Of a stretch of DNA of 64,000 bases, positions 54,801-64,000 are shown piece after piece. The notes beneath the pieces were generated by a model. The model did no database searches, was not told the DNA's origin, and saw only the letters and a list, made by a program, of their open reading frames with translations. The position numbers and the translations under genes are program-made. The stretch is from Auriscalpium vulgare (taxonomy: Eukaryota > Basidiomycota > Agaricomycetes > Russulales > Auriscalpiaceae), in assembly GCA_019915015.1 (NCBI GenBank), contig JAHBBC010000004.1:1178001-1242000 (forward strand). The letters run 5' to 3'. The first letter of the stretch is position 1; every line of letters starts with the position of its first letter.

Positions 54801-55378
54801 CACGATGATTCTAGATCTGTCAAGCGATGATCGCAGCGGGATGGCGGCAAGACACGCTCGCTACCGCGGACGGTGGGCAGCAAAACTTTCCATACAACTC
54901 GGCACCTGTACTCACGCCGACCCTAACATCTAGAGAATCGCCGGCAGATGTCACTCACACGGACCAACCTGCTTTGAAGATCAAGCCGCTGTCATTGTTC
55001 TCCCGCGGGAAAGTATTTATATCCTGGGAGGCAAAATGGCGCTTCCTGGACCTCGAATGGCGAAGCCGAGCCCCATCCCTTGGCGGTGGTGGGTTTTGGC
55101 TCCATTTTCTCCCATTGAGTGATCATAAGTTCTGTGTAGGGTCGAAATATGTCTAATTGCCGCAGTAATGGCGACACCACATGGACGCGCCTTCTCCTGT
55201 CATGCCGCATGCTTCATCGTTGGACCTCTGGATAGCGACACCAGAGCAACTTCTCGCGCGATAAGGCTTCTATCGGGGGCCCATAAGTGACGTGCCCCAC
55301 CGAGCCCTGTCCCTCCTGCCTCTTCCCCGACGTGCTTGCCCCGCAGAGCACAGCGAGCAGTCCCATCGCATCGCGACT
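51819..55378. other. long interval without a supportable gene
   Basis: Short frames only. A - strand stretch at 52,497-52,264 (LAHRKVRQHPAYKRY followed by a GTGAGT donor) and a + strand hydrophobic frame at 53,880-53,970 (VLFLSLLALFDETVITSVYL) could be gene remnants but cannot be extended. AGGAGAGC is repeated at 52,902-52,925. The part just before 55,379 presumably holds the promoter of the OPT gene. Confidence 0.45.
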
Positions 55379-58300
55379 ATGTCCTCCGGCAACGAGAAGC
55401 TCAATGCCCTCCCCGAACTCCCCGAGGAGAAGCTGGACGAGAAGGCGGTCTATGCATCTGAGAAGGAGAAGGAGGCCGCCTCGAACGACTCGGAGCAGAA
55501 CTCCTTCGACGCATACGACGAGGATTACGACAAGCCCATCTTCGTCAACGGAGAGCCCGTCGTTCGCAATGGCCGTGATGTTTCGCGCTACGTCGTCGAC
55601 GTCCGCGACGATGGAGATCAGGCGGTGACCTTCCGGTCGATCGTCTTGGGTACGGTTTTCGGTGGCCTTGGAGCGGCTCTGTACCAGGTACGTCACCTGT
55701 GCTACCTTTCCACATTCACGAAACGAGCTGGCTCCTCGCAGATTTATACGTTTAAGCCGGTGCAGGAAGGCATCTCCACGGTGTTTTTGCTCCTTATCAT
55801 ATATTCGTTCGGTGTCGCGTGGGCGACGTTCCTCCCGCGGCGCACGTGGGTAGAAGGGACCAGGTTTGCCGCGTTGGGGCCAGTGTTGGAGTTCATCAAC
55901 CCGGGAGAATTCAAGCTGAAGGAGGTGCGTTTTCGCGCGTCTCGGCTGAAATGGCGCCTTACATTCACCAATCAATAGCACGTGATTTCGGTCATCGCGG
56001 CTTCGACTGCTTCGTACGGGAGCACGTCTGTGCTGAACTTTGCCGTGCAGCGTGTAAGTGACGCTCCAGATAATTGCTGCTTTATCCTGAACGCTTGATT
56101 TTATTTTAGTTGTACTATGACACGAATGTACATGCGACGACTGCTGTTCTCTCGACGTTCTCGACGGCGGTGTTTGGGTACGTCTCCATCACACTCTGGA
56201 CGTAACTGGCGCTCACGCATCTCTGAAAGCTACGGGATTGTGGGAATTCTTCGGCCGCTCACGGTGTACCCGAGTGAGATGGTATACTGGGGTGTAAGCG
56301 CACATACTCGCTGGCTTTCATTGCGGCTGACCACTCGAATACCGGCAGAATTTACCCACCGTGTCGATTTTCCAAGGTTCGAGTCTACTCCCTGCTCCCT
56401 TATCCCACCATTTAAACTGAATACCTATCAACAGCCTTACATTTCGACTCTTCCGACAACAACAAGCGCACGCGGATCTTCTGGATCGCGTTCTGCGGGA
56501 TGTTTGTCTATGAGATCATCCCGTCGTACATCTTCCCTTTCCTCAACGGGTTCAGCATCTTCTGCCTCTCGTCTCAGCATGCCAGATCAGGGGTGCAAGA
56601 CGCGTTCACCAACATATTCGGTGGCTCGGACGGTAACGAGGGGCTGGGGCTCTTTTCCGTCAGCTTCGACTGGCAGTATATCGGCTCCTCGTAGGTTGCT
56701 TGGCTCATGGGCTTTGCGCTCGCGTCACTGAGCTGCTTTTGTCCAGGTATATGAGTTTCCCACTTATTCAGCAAGGTCGGTTGAATTTCCTATACCAGAT
56801 CTGTTGCGCGTGGATCTCACACGCTCTTCCGCAGCCAACTCATGGATCGGCTACTTCTTCTGTTACATCGCTATCCTGGGCATCTACTACTCCAACACCT
56901 GGAACGTAAGTCCTGGTCCTCGATGTGCGACTCACTACTAACTCTTGGTCATAGTCCAAGTCGTTCCCAATGCTGTCGACATCCCTGTTCGCTGCAAACG
57001 GGTCGCGGTACCACCAATCTGCCGTCTTCAGCGGAACCGATTTCCATCTGAACCGGACGGCGCTCGCTGAAGTCGGCCTGCCTGCCCTCACCGGATCGAA
57101 CGCCTGGCAGAATCTCACGGCCAACTTATCGGTACCTTTCTTTCTTGCCATTCGCGCCCGTCCGAAGCGCTGACATCGCGCACCAGATCGGCGGGTTGAT
57201 TGCGCACTGTATCTTCTTCTGGGGCCCATACGTCGTCTCTTCGTTCAAGCACGCTCGCGATAAGACGCAGCCCGATCCGCATTGGCAGGTCCGTTCATGG
57301 CGGCTCGCATTGTGGCGCCGCAATTCGCAATGCACGGTGCTGATGACTTTCGCAGGCTATGCAGAAGTACAAGGAAGCTCCGTGGTGGTGGTACCTTATC
57401 CTCATCGTTCTCGCTTTCTTCGCCGGTAGGTTTGTTCCGAGGGATAGCCTGGAGTACAGCATTGACCCGTCGATCAGGTCTTATTGCGGTACTGAAGGGC
57501 GAGACGACGCTGCCATGGTGGTCGTATATCGTAGCCTTGACGACCGGCGGTAAGTCAACAAATCCTCCAAGCCGGTTCTGCATCTAACCTTGCCTGCCTT
57601 TAGCATTCGTCACCGTAAGTTCAAATGTCTTCGGCGATAACAACTGAAATTTGACCTACGCTTTCCAGCCATTCTCGACGCTTTTGTATGCACGCATGGG
57701 CAACGGTGTTGCCACCAATCAACTCTTCAAGATGATTGCGGGCGCAATCAACCCCGGCAGACCGGTCGCAAACCTTTACGTGCGCTCCTTCCTTTGTTCG
57801 CGTCTCCGGGACCTGACTGACTGTTTCTCGCTGCCGTTCGGCTGTCCAGTTCTCCATGTGGAGCCACGATGTCGTCTCTACGTCGATCGGTCTCGCGAGT
57901 GATTTGAAGCTCGGGCAATACCTGAAGGCTAGTCGTCATTAGGGGCGTCTGTCCGAGCCGGGCTGATGAGCGTTGTCGATGCAGATCCCGCCGCGCGTGC
58001 TGTTCTTAGTTCAGATATGGGGAACAATCATCGGTACGTATTTCCAACTGGAAGATAATGCGCCGCTAAAACGCGTTTCTCGCAGGTGCTATCATCAACT
58101 ACGGTACGTCTTCAGCATCCTGGATGCAACCCTATATTGGAGCTCACCTAATTTCAGTGGTCATGGTCTCGATCGTCACTGCGCAGTCCGAAATTTTGAC
58201 CGACCCCATCGGCACGAACGTTTGGAGCGGCCAGACCGTACAGTCGCTGAACAGCGCAGCCGTAACTTGGTCTCTTGCTAAGGAGCTGTATGGCCGCGAC

Positions 58301-58938
58301 GGGCCGTACTTCATCATCCCCATGAGCTTGTTTATTGGCGCCGCTGTCACGTTCCTTCAGTGGCTCATTTCTAGAGTGAGATCATTGCGGTCGTCACGAC
58401 ACCCTTTTCTGACGGTTGCGTTCCTAGCGCTGGCCCAAGATCGGGCCCGTCAAAGTCGACACAGTGATGCTGCCCATCATCTACATGGTACGTCAGCGTC
58501 CCGTCTCCTTAGCTACCGAGCTCATTTTGCGTCCGCACAGTACTCTGCTTGGATGGTAAGAGCGAGAATGCGTCGAGCATCTGTTCCTTTTGTCTAACTC
58601 CGTCTCAGTCCGCCGGCGTGAACTCGCCTGTCTGGTCCGGCATCATCGTAGGAGTCGTCTCACAGGTATGGCTGCGGCGCTACCACCCCGGCTGGTACCG
58701 CAAATACAACTACATCCTCGGCGGCGCGATGGACGGCGGTGCGCAGATCATGATCTTTATTCTGTCGTTTGCCGTCTTTGGCGCGTCGGGGGTGGCGCGG
58801 CCGTTCCCCACGGTGCGTACCTTTCCTCCCTGCCGTTTGGATAGACTGGATGAGCTCATGCATTTGTTTCTGCAGTGGGCGGGTAATCCGGCGCAGGGGA
58901 ATGTGGATTATTGTAATGGGAATGGGGCGCTGGATTAG
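55379..58938 (+). CDS. OPT-family oligopeptide transporter
   Basis: Twenty-three exons join in frame to 776 residues, the normal size for fungal OPT proteins: 55,379-687, 55,742-924, 55,979-56,053, 56,110-177, 56,230-293, 56,349-376, 56,435-690, 56,747-775, 56,835-905, 56,955-57,131, 57,187-288, 57,356-425, 57,478-549, 57,604-614, 57,669-779, 57,850-927, 57,985-58,033, 58,086-103, 58,158-375, 58,428-487, 58,541-555, 58,609-812, 58,876-938. An acidic N-terminus is followed by about 14-16 TM segments. The family signatures NPGEFKLKEH (exons 2/3) and KIPPR (exons 16/17) are both present, with the C-terminal end WAGNPAQGNVDYCNGNGALD. Imports tetra/pentapeptides or related substrates with protons across the plasma membrane. 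Intron 16 (57,928-57,984) has a GC donor. Intact and the most confidently named gene here. Confidence 0.93.
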
Positions 58939-59333
58939 GTTCGGTGCAGGGGCGGTACGATTTTTTGACGACAATGTAGCGATATCTGGGTATGTGGTGA
59001 GATCGAATAATAATGCAGCGTAGCCAATTCTTCTACATGGTGCTGGTGCTCAGTCGGAGTTATCGGCCGCGGAACTGTGTATTTCCCACGCTCCTTTTCT
59101 CTCGACTTCACTGAAGAACGGTTCAAAGAACATGGCTTCCGTTCAACGTTCGAAGACTATCTTACACCCGACTCAACATAAACGATGTTTCTACGGTGCC
59201 AAAAGCTAGGAGTGGAACATTTTGATGTCAACGTGTCGTTGGGCGGCACAGCGAGCGCTGGTGAGTGGTGCCCGATCCACCTTCGATACCTCAGTTCCAC
59301 TCTTCGAAAGCTCAGCTGCTCATGGCGTGCATT

Positions 59334-59339
59334 TATATA
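59334..59339 (+). promoter_or_regulatory. TATA box before the 59.4 kb gene
   Basis: TATATA in GCATTTATATAGCAGC, about 75 bases upstream of the ATG at 59,412. Confidence 0.5.
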
Positions 59340-59411
59340 GCAGCAAAATGAGGGCACACTCTACCTAGCCTGTCTTCGTCCTCGTTGGCCATCACCATCT
59401 TCATAATCACC

Positions 59412-61234
59412 ATGGCCGACAACTTCACCTCTGTAGCGTCGGAAATTCTCTTCGGCCTCATCACGGAAGCACGCAAGTACCGCAAGACCTTCATCGCACT
59501 TGAGAGTTCCGCGCGCCGATCGCAGCTGTCGCTCTCGGCGTACGGTGGCGCGGCCCCCGCAGTCATCGCCCATGCCATCATAGGCGTCGCTCAGCACCTG
59601 GCCAGCGCAGACTCTGCATTTCAAGACTACGCGGGCAGTATCAACATCTGGTGTGCGGAGCTAGAGGCGCTGAGCACTCGTGAGGGGACTGCTACTCGAG
59701 TAACCACGTACGTGTCACCGTCATTTTCTCGATTTTCGGTTTTTTGACCGCGTTGTATTGCGCAGGATTGCGTCAGAGCACTTGGAAGCGACAAAAATAG
59801 CCCTCGCCGCGGCATCATCCGATGAGACACGCTTGGAGGCCGACGCGATGGATGATCTACTGCGAACGCTTGAAGTCGACAATGCGATGCGACAGACCTC
59901 GGAAGCGCTGAAGGTGGTCGCCCTGCGGCGGGCCTTGGAAGGACGATGCGGTGCGATCGTAAAATGCGGAGAGGCGCTGGTCAGGTCGGGAAGGTTGGGG
60001 CTGCAGCTGCTGGACGGGATAGGTGCCGGTGAGTTGCCTCTGTTTTCCTCCGCTGCTCGCTGACTCGGAAGCCGCCATGTAGTTGTCGCACCGTCGCTCC
60101 AAGCCTCATCTCGTTTGCAACGAGACCATACACCATCCGATCAAGACACCCTGGTACATCCGGAACGTACGGGACTGTTCGGTTATCCTGCTCAAGTACC
60201 GCCTCCACTGTACGTCCCGGTTCACAGCACCACACCTCGCTCTCGTTCGCATCCTGGGCCTCGGCTGGCAAATCCCTATCCCGCTACAATACCTCGTCCA
60301 TCATCGCCATATTCGACTACGTCGTCTCAGCAAACAGAGCACTCAAATCGACCATCGCCAATCCGGCGAGCTAGTCTTCCGCTGCCATCAAGTGGCCCTG
60401 CAGTTCTCCCTGCTACTGCAAACACCCCGCCAAACGAGACCTCATCAGGTGCAGCTCCTCAGGGCCCACCGTCGTGAGAATTCGATGCTCCTACCGCCCA
60501 GTGCTGCAACTTACACTTCTGAATATGGAAGGGCTCAGCCTCAAGTTGTGGAGCAAGGTCTCTTGCTACCAATCGCATCCCCGCGTCCTCTGTCTACTGT
60601 CGTCGAGCTACCCACGCCAATACCTCCGGCCTCTGCTACCACTGCACCCAATACGCCTTTGGCCCCGCCCTCTCCTGCGGATGCGCCGAGCGACATTGCC
60701 AATCAGCGCGATACTCTCCGCCGATCGATATCACGACGACTGCGACGCATCCTCCAAGGCTCGGGGCGAAGGCCTGCCAATCAGTCTCCGCGCCCAAGGT
60801 CACAGCATTCAAGCCCGGAGGCGTATGCATCTGTTTCTACACATTCCGGTCAGTTCTCGCTCATAATACATCCCATCGATTTCTTTCAACTCATGTGAAT
60901 TGCCTGCGAAGCTCGGCATCGCGCGGGTGTCTCTCCTGCCCACCAACCGGGCCCAGTCCTGCCTACCACGGGCGTCGCGGCCTCTCCGTTCGGATATTAC
61001 CCAAACGCATACGGCATGGTGCAGGCGTTTGGCCCGCCCGCGCGCCCGACGACGTCAAGCCCGCATGCCACCCCGATGGTCTTGCACGGGCTGCCCTCGC
61101 CGGCGTGGCCCCCTGCTTATTCGTACACCACGCCGGGATCGGTGGGCACACCGGGGTACTCGAACTACACTGCGAATTCGCAGCAGAGCTATATCACGCG
61201 CGTCAATTATTACCAGGTGCCGCCCGGGTTCTGA
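59412..61234 (+). CDS. unknown protein: helical N-terminus, Pro/Ser-rich tail
   Basis: Five exons in frame, 529 residues: 59,412-707, 59,766-60,028, 60,083-473, 60,532-848, 60,912-61,234. ATG at 59,412 has a good context (ACCATGG). Residues 1-190 are helical and Ala/Leu-rich (MADNFTSVASEILFGLITEA; EALKVVALRRALEGRCGAIV). The rest is low-complexity, rich in Pro/Ser/Thr, with a basic patch RRSISRRLRRIL in exon 4 and a Tyr/Pro-rich end (SPFGYYPNAYGMVQ; NYYQVPPGF). Exon 4 was placed by using the acceptor ATGGAAG, which restores the phase. There is no signal peptide or TM. The N-terminal part recalls the helical N-terminal domains of fungal signalling/STAND-like proteins, but I do not claim the family. 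Convergent with the F-box gene downstream. Confidence 0.6.
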
Positions 61235-61680
61235 TGCTGGTGTGATTGTCGATGGCGATATGCAGGTACTGTATCATAATGCGCGAGGCGTTGTATTATG
61301 AGTAGGAGATAATCATCGCGTTCTCCAATGCAGTGCTTTGAAATCCGCGGGCACCCCACTCCGTTCTTTTCCCTCTCATCTTTTAGGCAGCACATCCTTG
61401 ATTCTTTCCCGAACCGCGAGGGCGCTGGACGACAGGTGGGTGTAAGAGGAAGGGGAGGCGCAGGTGCTGGAGAGGTGACGGCAGCGTCGTTCGTCTGCCT
61501 GTGGTTGCCGGGAAATGCGCTGCCGGTGGTAGCGACTCCGAGCGCGCACTTGCTGTGCCGACGTTCGCAATATTCGCCGGGGTGGGGTACGTCGAACAAT
61601 TGAGCGAGTTGCTCCACACACAAGAACGCAATACGTTGAAATATGCCAGGGCTACAGACGCTCAGGAAAAACCGAAAACC

Positions 61681-63381
61681 TCATATCAAGTCGTCGTACC
61701 GCGACCGTTCTACAGCACCATTCAACCGCACACGCGCATTGCCAAACGACACCGTCATTTCCGGATATCCAGCATCTACACGCGCCGCTAGGAGTCCCGG
61801 CAAACCCGGGAAGAGCGGGTCTGTCGTGTCCGCTTTGAAGAAGTAGGTATCCAGCAAGTCGACCGTCGATAATGAGGGCAGAAATGTTTTCAGGGTGTCG
61901 GCGCTGAGAGCCTCCAGGAACGCGTTCCCCGCCTCTTTCCCCGCCGCTATCCTCTTCAGTCCCGCATGGCCGCCCACGACATCCCGCCACATCTGCAAAT
62001 CCCAGTGGTCCAGTTCCGTCGCGAGCTGCTCGAGGCCTGCTGTCTGCATCGCTCTCCAGAATGACTCCGCCAACTTTCTCTGCAGCTCCCTGTCGTCCCT
62101 CCGCCATATGATGCGCAGTGTGGCGTCCGCTTCCGCGGCGGGTTCACGGTAGTGCGATATCGCGGCGGGAGGATTCGCCCATGCATCCAGGGTCACGGCA
62201 CGCTTTGCCGCGCGAGGCGCCGACACCCCGAGGGCGCGCGGGGACACGCGCCAGTACTTCTTGAGCCACGCTAGCACCACATCGCGCGCTGCAAGCGCCT
62301 CGTCCGCGGCGTCGCAGAAGAGGGAAATCCTCGCGACCGTGCAGTTTGGCGCCACCACTGCGCGCAGCAGGGTCATGGACGGTGTCGTCGGCCCTCCAAG
62401 CTCAAATTTGGTAAGGTGCAGCAGCGTGATAGTGTCGCCAGGCTTGGCGGCGCCTGTGACGGGGAGAAAGTCGATTATACGGAGCGACTCCAGAAGGGGC
62501 ATGCGTTGGAGCGCAGAAAAAACGTCGTCCATCTTGTCGGTTTGGTCGGATGGCGGAAATGAGCGTTTTACGTCAAGGACTGTGAGGTTCTTGAGCAAAC
62601 TGGACGTCCACGGAAGTTCCACATATGACGCGGTCACATGGACTTGGCGGAGGTTTGGCGCACAGCTGCCGAGCTGGCTGAGAGAAGGGGCCTCGTAATC
62701 CTCGTCGTTGTCGTAAATCACCAAAGTGTCGAGAAGAGGGGCTGGATTCTCCTCAGAGAGAAGACGTGACGAGGGAGGAAGATCTATGGTCGCCATCACG
62801 ATGTCGCCTAAGCGCAGCTCCCTCGTCGAGGCCAAATTTGCCTTGACCAGCGCGAGTGCGGCCTCGGTATTGACGTCGGGGCCTGTATCGATGCACAGCG
62901 GGAGCCTATTCGCCCGACGCAACATCTCGCCAAACCACCGCTCCCCGCGCTCGAACGTCAAGTTGTCTGCCCACAAGCTCGAGTACGCCAGCGCAACAGC
63001 CCTCCAGTGCCGGCACACTTGAGTGACGGTGACCCAGCCCAGTGGTCGCATATCCCACCAGGCATTTGTGTTGACTACGCACAGTGAAAAGATGTGGGAA
63101 AGGAGCTCGGTGGGTAGTCGATGCGAGGGAAGCACGGTGTTCCGAACGGCGCGCAGGTCACGGATCGCACGGTCCATGGCGCTTTCTTCTGCGTCGAATG
63201 CGTCAAGTACAGCGGCGCGGACATAGCGATCGGTTACTGTGTTGGCTGTGGCGGTAATCCGTGAACGCACGATGCTTTTCCAAAATTTGTTGGCAGCATC
63301 GTCGAGGTCGGGTTTTCTGGGTACGAGCACGGTCAGCATGGCACAAAAGCGATTGGTCCGAACATACGATGATTCTGCCAT
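61681..63381 (-). CDS. F-box protein with LRR-like body (FBX2)
   Basis: Single uninterrupted frame of 566 residues from the ATG at 63,381. The F-box-like core reads LPTELLSHIFSLCVVNTNAW (about residues 90-110), then LGWVTVTQVCRHWRAVALAY and SSLWADNLTFERGERW. The body has leucine-rich stretches comparable to FBX1 in the same order (LPWTSSLLKNLTVLDVKRS; FLPSLSTVDLLDTYF). It probably acts as an SCF substrate adaptor via Skp1; the target is unknown. Same strand, length class and intronless structure as FBX1 10 kb away, with the OPT and 59.4 kb genes between them, so the two are diverged tandem paralogues. Confidence 0.85.
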   Translation of the reverse strand: MAESSYVRTNRFCAMLTVLVPRKPDLDDAANKFWKSIVRSRITATANTVTDRYVRAAVLDAFDAEESAMDRAIRDLRAVRNTVLPSHRLPTELLSHIFSLCVVNTNAWWDMRPLGWVTVTQVCRHWRAVALAYSSLWADNLTFERGERWFGEMLRRANRLPLCIDTGPDVNTEAALALVKANLASTRELRLGDIVMATIDLPPSSRLLSEENPAPLLDTLVIYDNDEDYEAPSLSQLGSCAPNLRQVHVTASYVELPWTSSLLKNLTVLDVKRSFPPSDQTDKMDDVFSALQRMPLLESLRIIDFLPVTGAAKPGDTITLLHLTKFELGGPTTPSMTLLRAVVAPNCTVARISLFCDAADEALAARDVVLAWLKKYWRVSPRALGVSAPRAAKRAVTLDAWANPPAAISHYREPAAEADATLRIIWRRDDRELQRKLAESFWRAMQTAGLEQLATELDHWDLQMWRDVVGGHAGLKRIAAGKEAGNAFLEALSADTLKTFLPSLSTVDLLDTYFFKADTTDPLFPGLPGLLAARVDAGYPEMTVSFGNARVRLNGAVERSRYDDLI

Positions 63382-63639
63382 ACTTTTGCTGTTATAGCAA
63401 GGACTGTTGATGGGACTCTGGCACGTATGTTTAGATCAAGTAAAGGTCAGAACGACATGCAGAGCCGACAAAGCACCTTTCACATACGCCACAGGCACGG
63501 ATGTTGATGCACAGTTTCCTGGAGTCTCGACAGACTTTTGACAGACCAAGACCGACAAAACACTTGATGATGTTGACTTCAGGGGGGAAATATGGTGAGC
63601 TCGATGTCGCTGTCTTAGGCCGTATTACTATTCGAGTCG

Positions 63640-64000
63640 CCGACTCGGAGGCAACGTGCTTTCCACGTGGCTAGACCGGCCGAGGCACCGGCCCGCCCGA
63701 TCCGAATGAATCCCAGTGCCTCTCAGTGCTTTCTACTCGAGCCCTTCGCAATCTCAAATAAATCAACATCCAAGCCATCCCAAGTATCTCAATCTACATC
63801 TGAATCTCAATGGACTGGTAGGTGGGTCCGCTCCGTGCCCCGTGGGTGACTCAAGAGGCGCAGGACGCTGGACTCCACGACCGTGACGACGTTCATCTGC
63901 ACGATGGGAATGCGGTTTTATGATGGGTACTTTCTGACTAGCAGCCGGCCTAGAGCAGCTCGGTGGGGCCCATGTGCGCAATCCATCTCTTCGTCCAGCC
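63640..64000 (+). pseudogene. diverged copy of the 26.6 kb fragment, cut by the window edge
   Basis: CCTCTCAGTGCTTTCTACTC with GCCCTTCGCAATCTCA (63,718-63,757) and GAGCAGCTCGGTGGGG with TGCGCAATCCATCTCTTCGT (63,954-63,996) correspond in order and spacing to 26,636-26,680 and 26,815-26,862. The frame is disrupted (stops within 63,840-63,930), so in this window it looks broken, but the sequence continues beyond the edge. The piece from 63,382 to about 63,640 is the FBX2 upstream region. Confidence 0.4.

Noticed and set aside
60083..60898. 271-codon open frame overlapping the 59.4 kb gene
   Set aside because: It starts in the wrong phase relative to exon 2. Splicing with the intron at 60,474-60,531 gives a consistent five-exon gene whose exons sum to a multiple of three.
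1..64000. Intact retrotransposon or DNA transposon
   Set aside because: No reverse transcriptase, integrase, transposase or Helitron Rep/helicase motif was seen, and no long terminal repeats; involvement of elements is only inferred from the mosaic structure.

Overview
The window is nuclear DNA of a filamentous basidiomycete, most likely an Agaricomycete (a polypore-like fungus). It is GC-rich. Its genes are cut by many 45-70 nt introns with GTGCGT/GTACGT/GTGAGT donors and YAG acceptors, and the recognisable proteins (an OPT transporter, F-box/LRR proteins, a basidiomycete 7-TM family) fit that group. No rRNA, tRNA, CRISPR array, telomere repeat or intact transposase/reverse transcriptase was seen. 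Exon boundaries were read by eye from splice signals and reading phase.

Left part (1 to about 17.6 kb): a gene-fragment graveyard. Truncated, frameshifted pieces of several unrelated housekeeping genes lie one after another, all on the + strand: cullin-1, NAD-dependent methylene-tetrahydrofolate dehydrogenase (MTD1-type), coatomer beta' (COPB2/Sec27), a CorA-type Mg2+ transporter, a Rho1 GEF (Rom2-type), a long coiled-coil protein and possibly an arrestin-like protein. Two small intact paralogous genes of unknown function (here X1 and X2, 129 and 124 aa, - strand) sit inside this stretch in duplicated segments.

Middle part (about 19 to 48 kb): an expanded, locally duplicated cluster. Its core is a 7-transmembrane protein family with a rigid 14-exon structure. 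Copies A (23.7 kb), B (30.0 kb), D (40.8 kb) and E (46.2 kb) keep full frames when spliced. C (32.4 kb), F (22.4 kb, opposite strand) and a first-exon remnant (40.25 kb) are broken. Interleaved are two diverged copies of a tiny secreted-peptide gene (19.9 and 43.4 kb), a decayed MFS monocarboxylate-type transporter, dispersed duplicated repeats (39 and 44.5 kb), and the most striking gene of the window (36.4 to 38.35 kb). That gene encodes a 537-aa secreted repeat polyprotein in which five introns each split the codon pair of a Lys-Arg site, so every intron-bounded exon is a candidate Kex2-released peptide unit.

Right part (50 to 63.4 kb): more ordinary and mostly intact. Two paralogous F-box proteins on the - strand bracket a 23-exon OPT oligopeptide transporter and a 5-exon gene of unknown function on the + strand. 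The last 300 bases hold a diverged copy of a fragment also seen at 26.6 kb.

A cautious reading is that secreted, Kex2-type peptides and receptor-like 7-TM proteins are being duplicated in one neighbourhood, next to an area of heavy gene decay. A functional link between the peptides and the 7-TM proteins is only a hypothesis.
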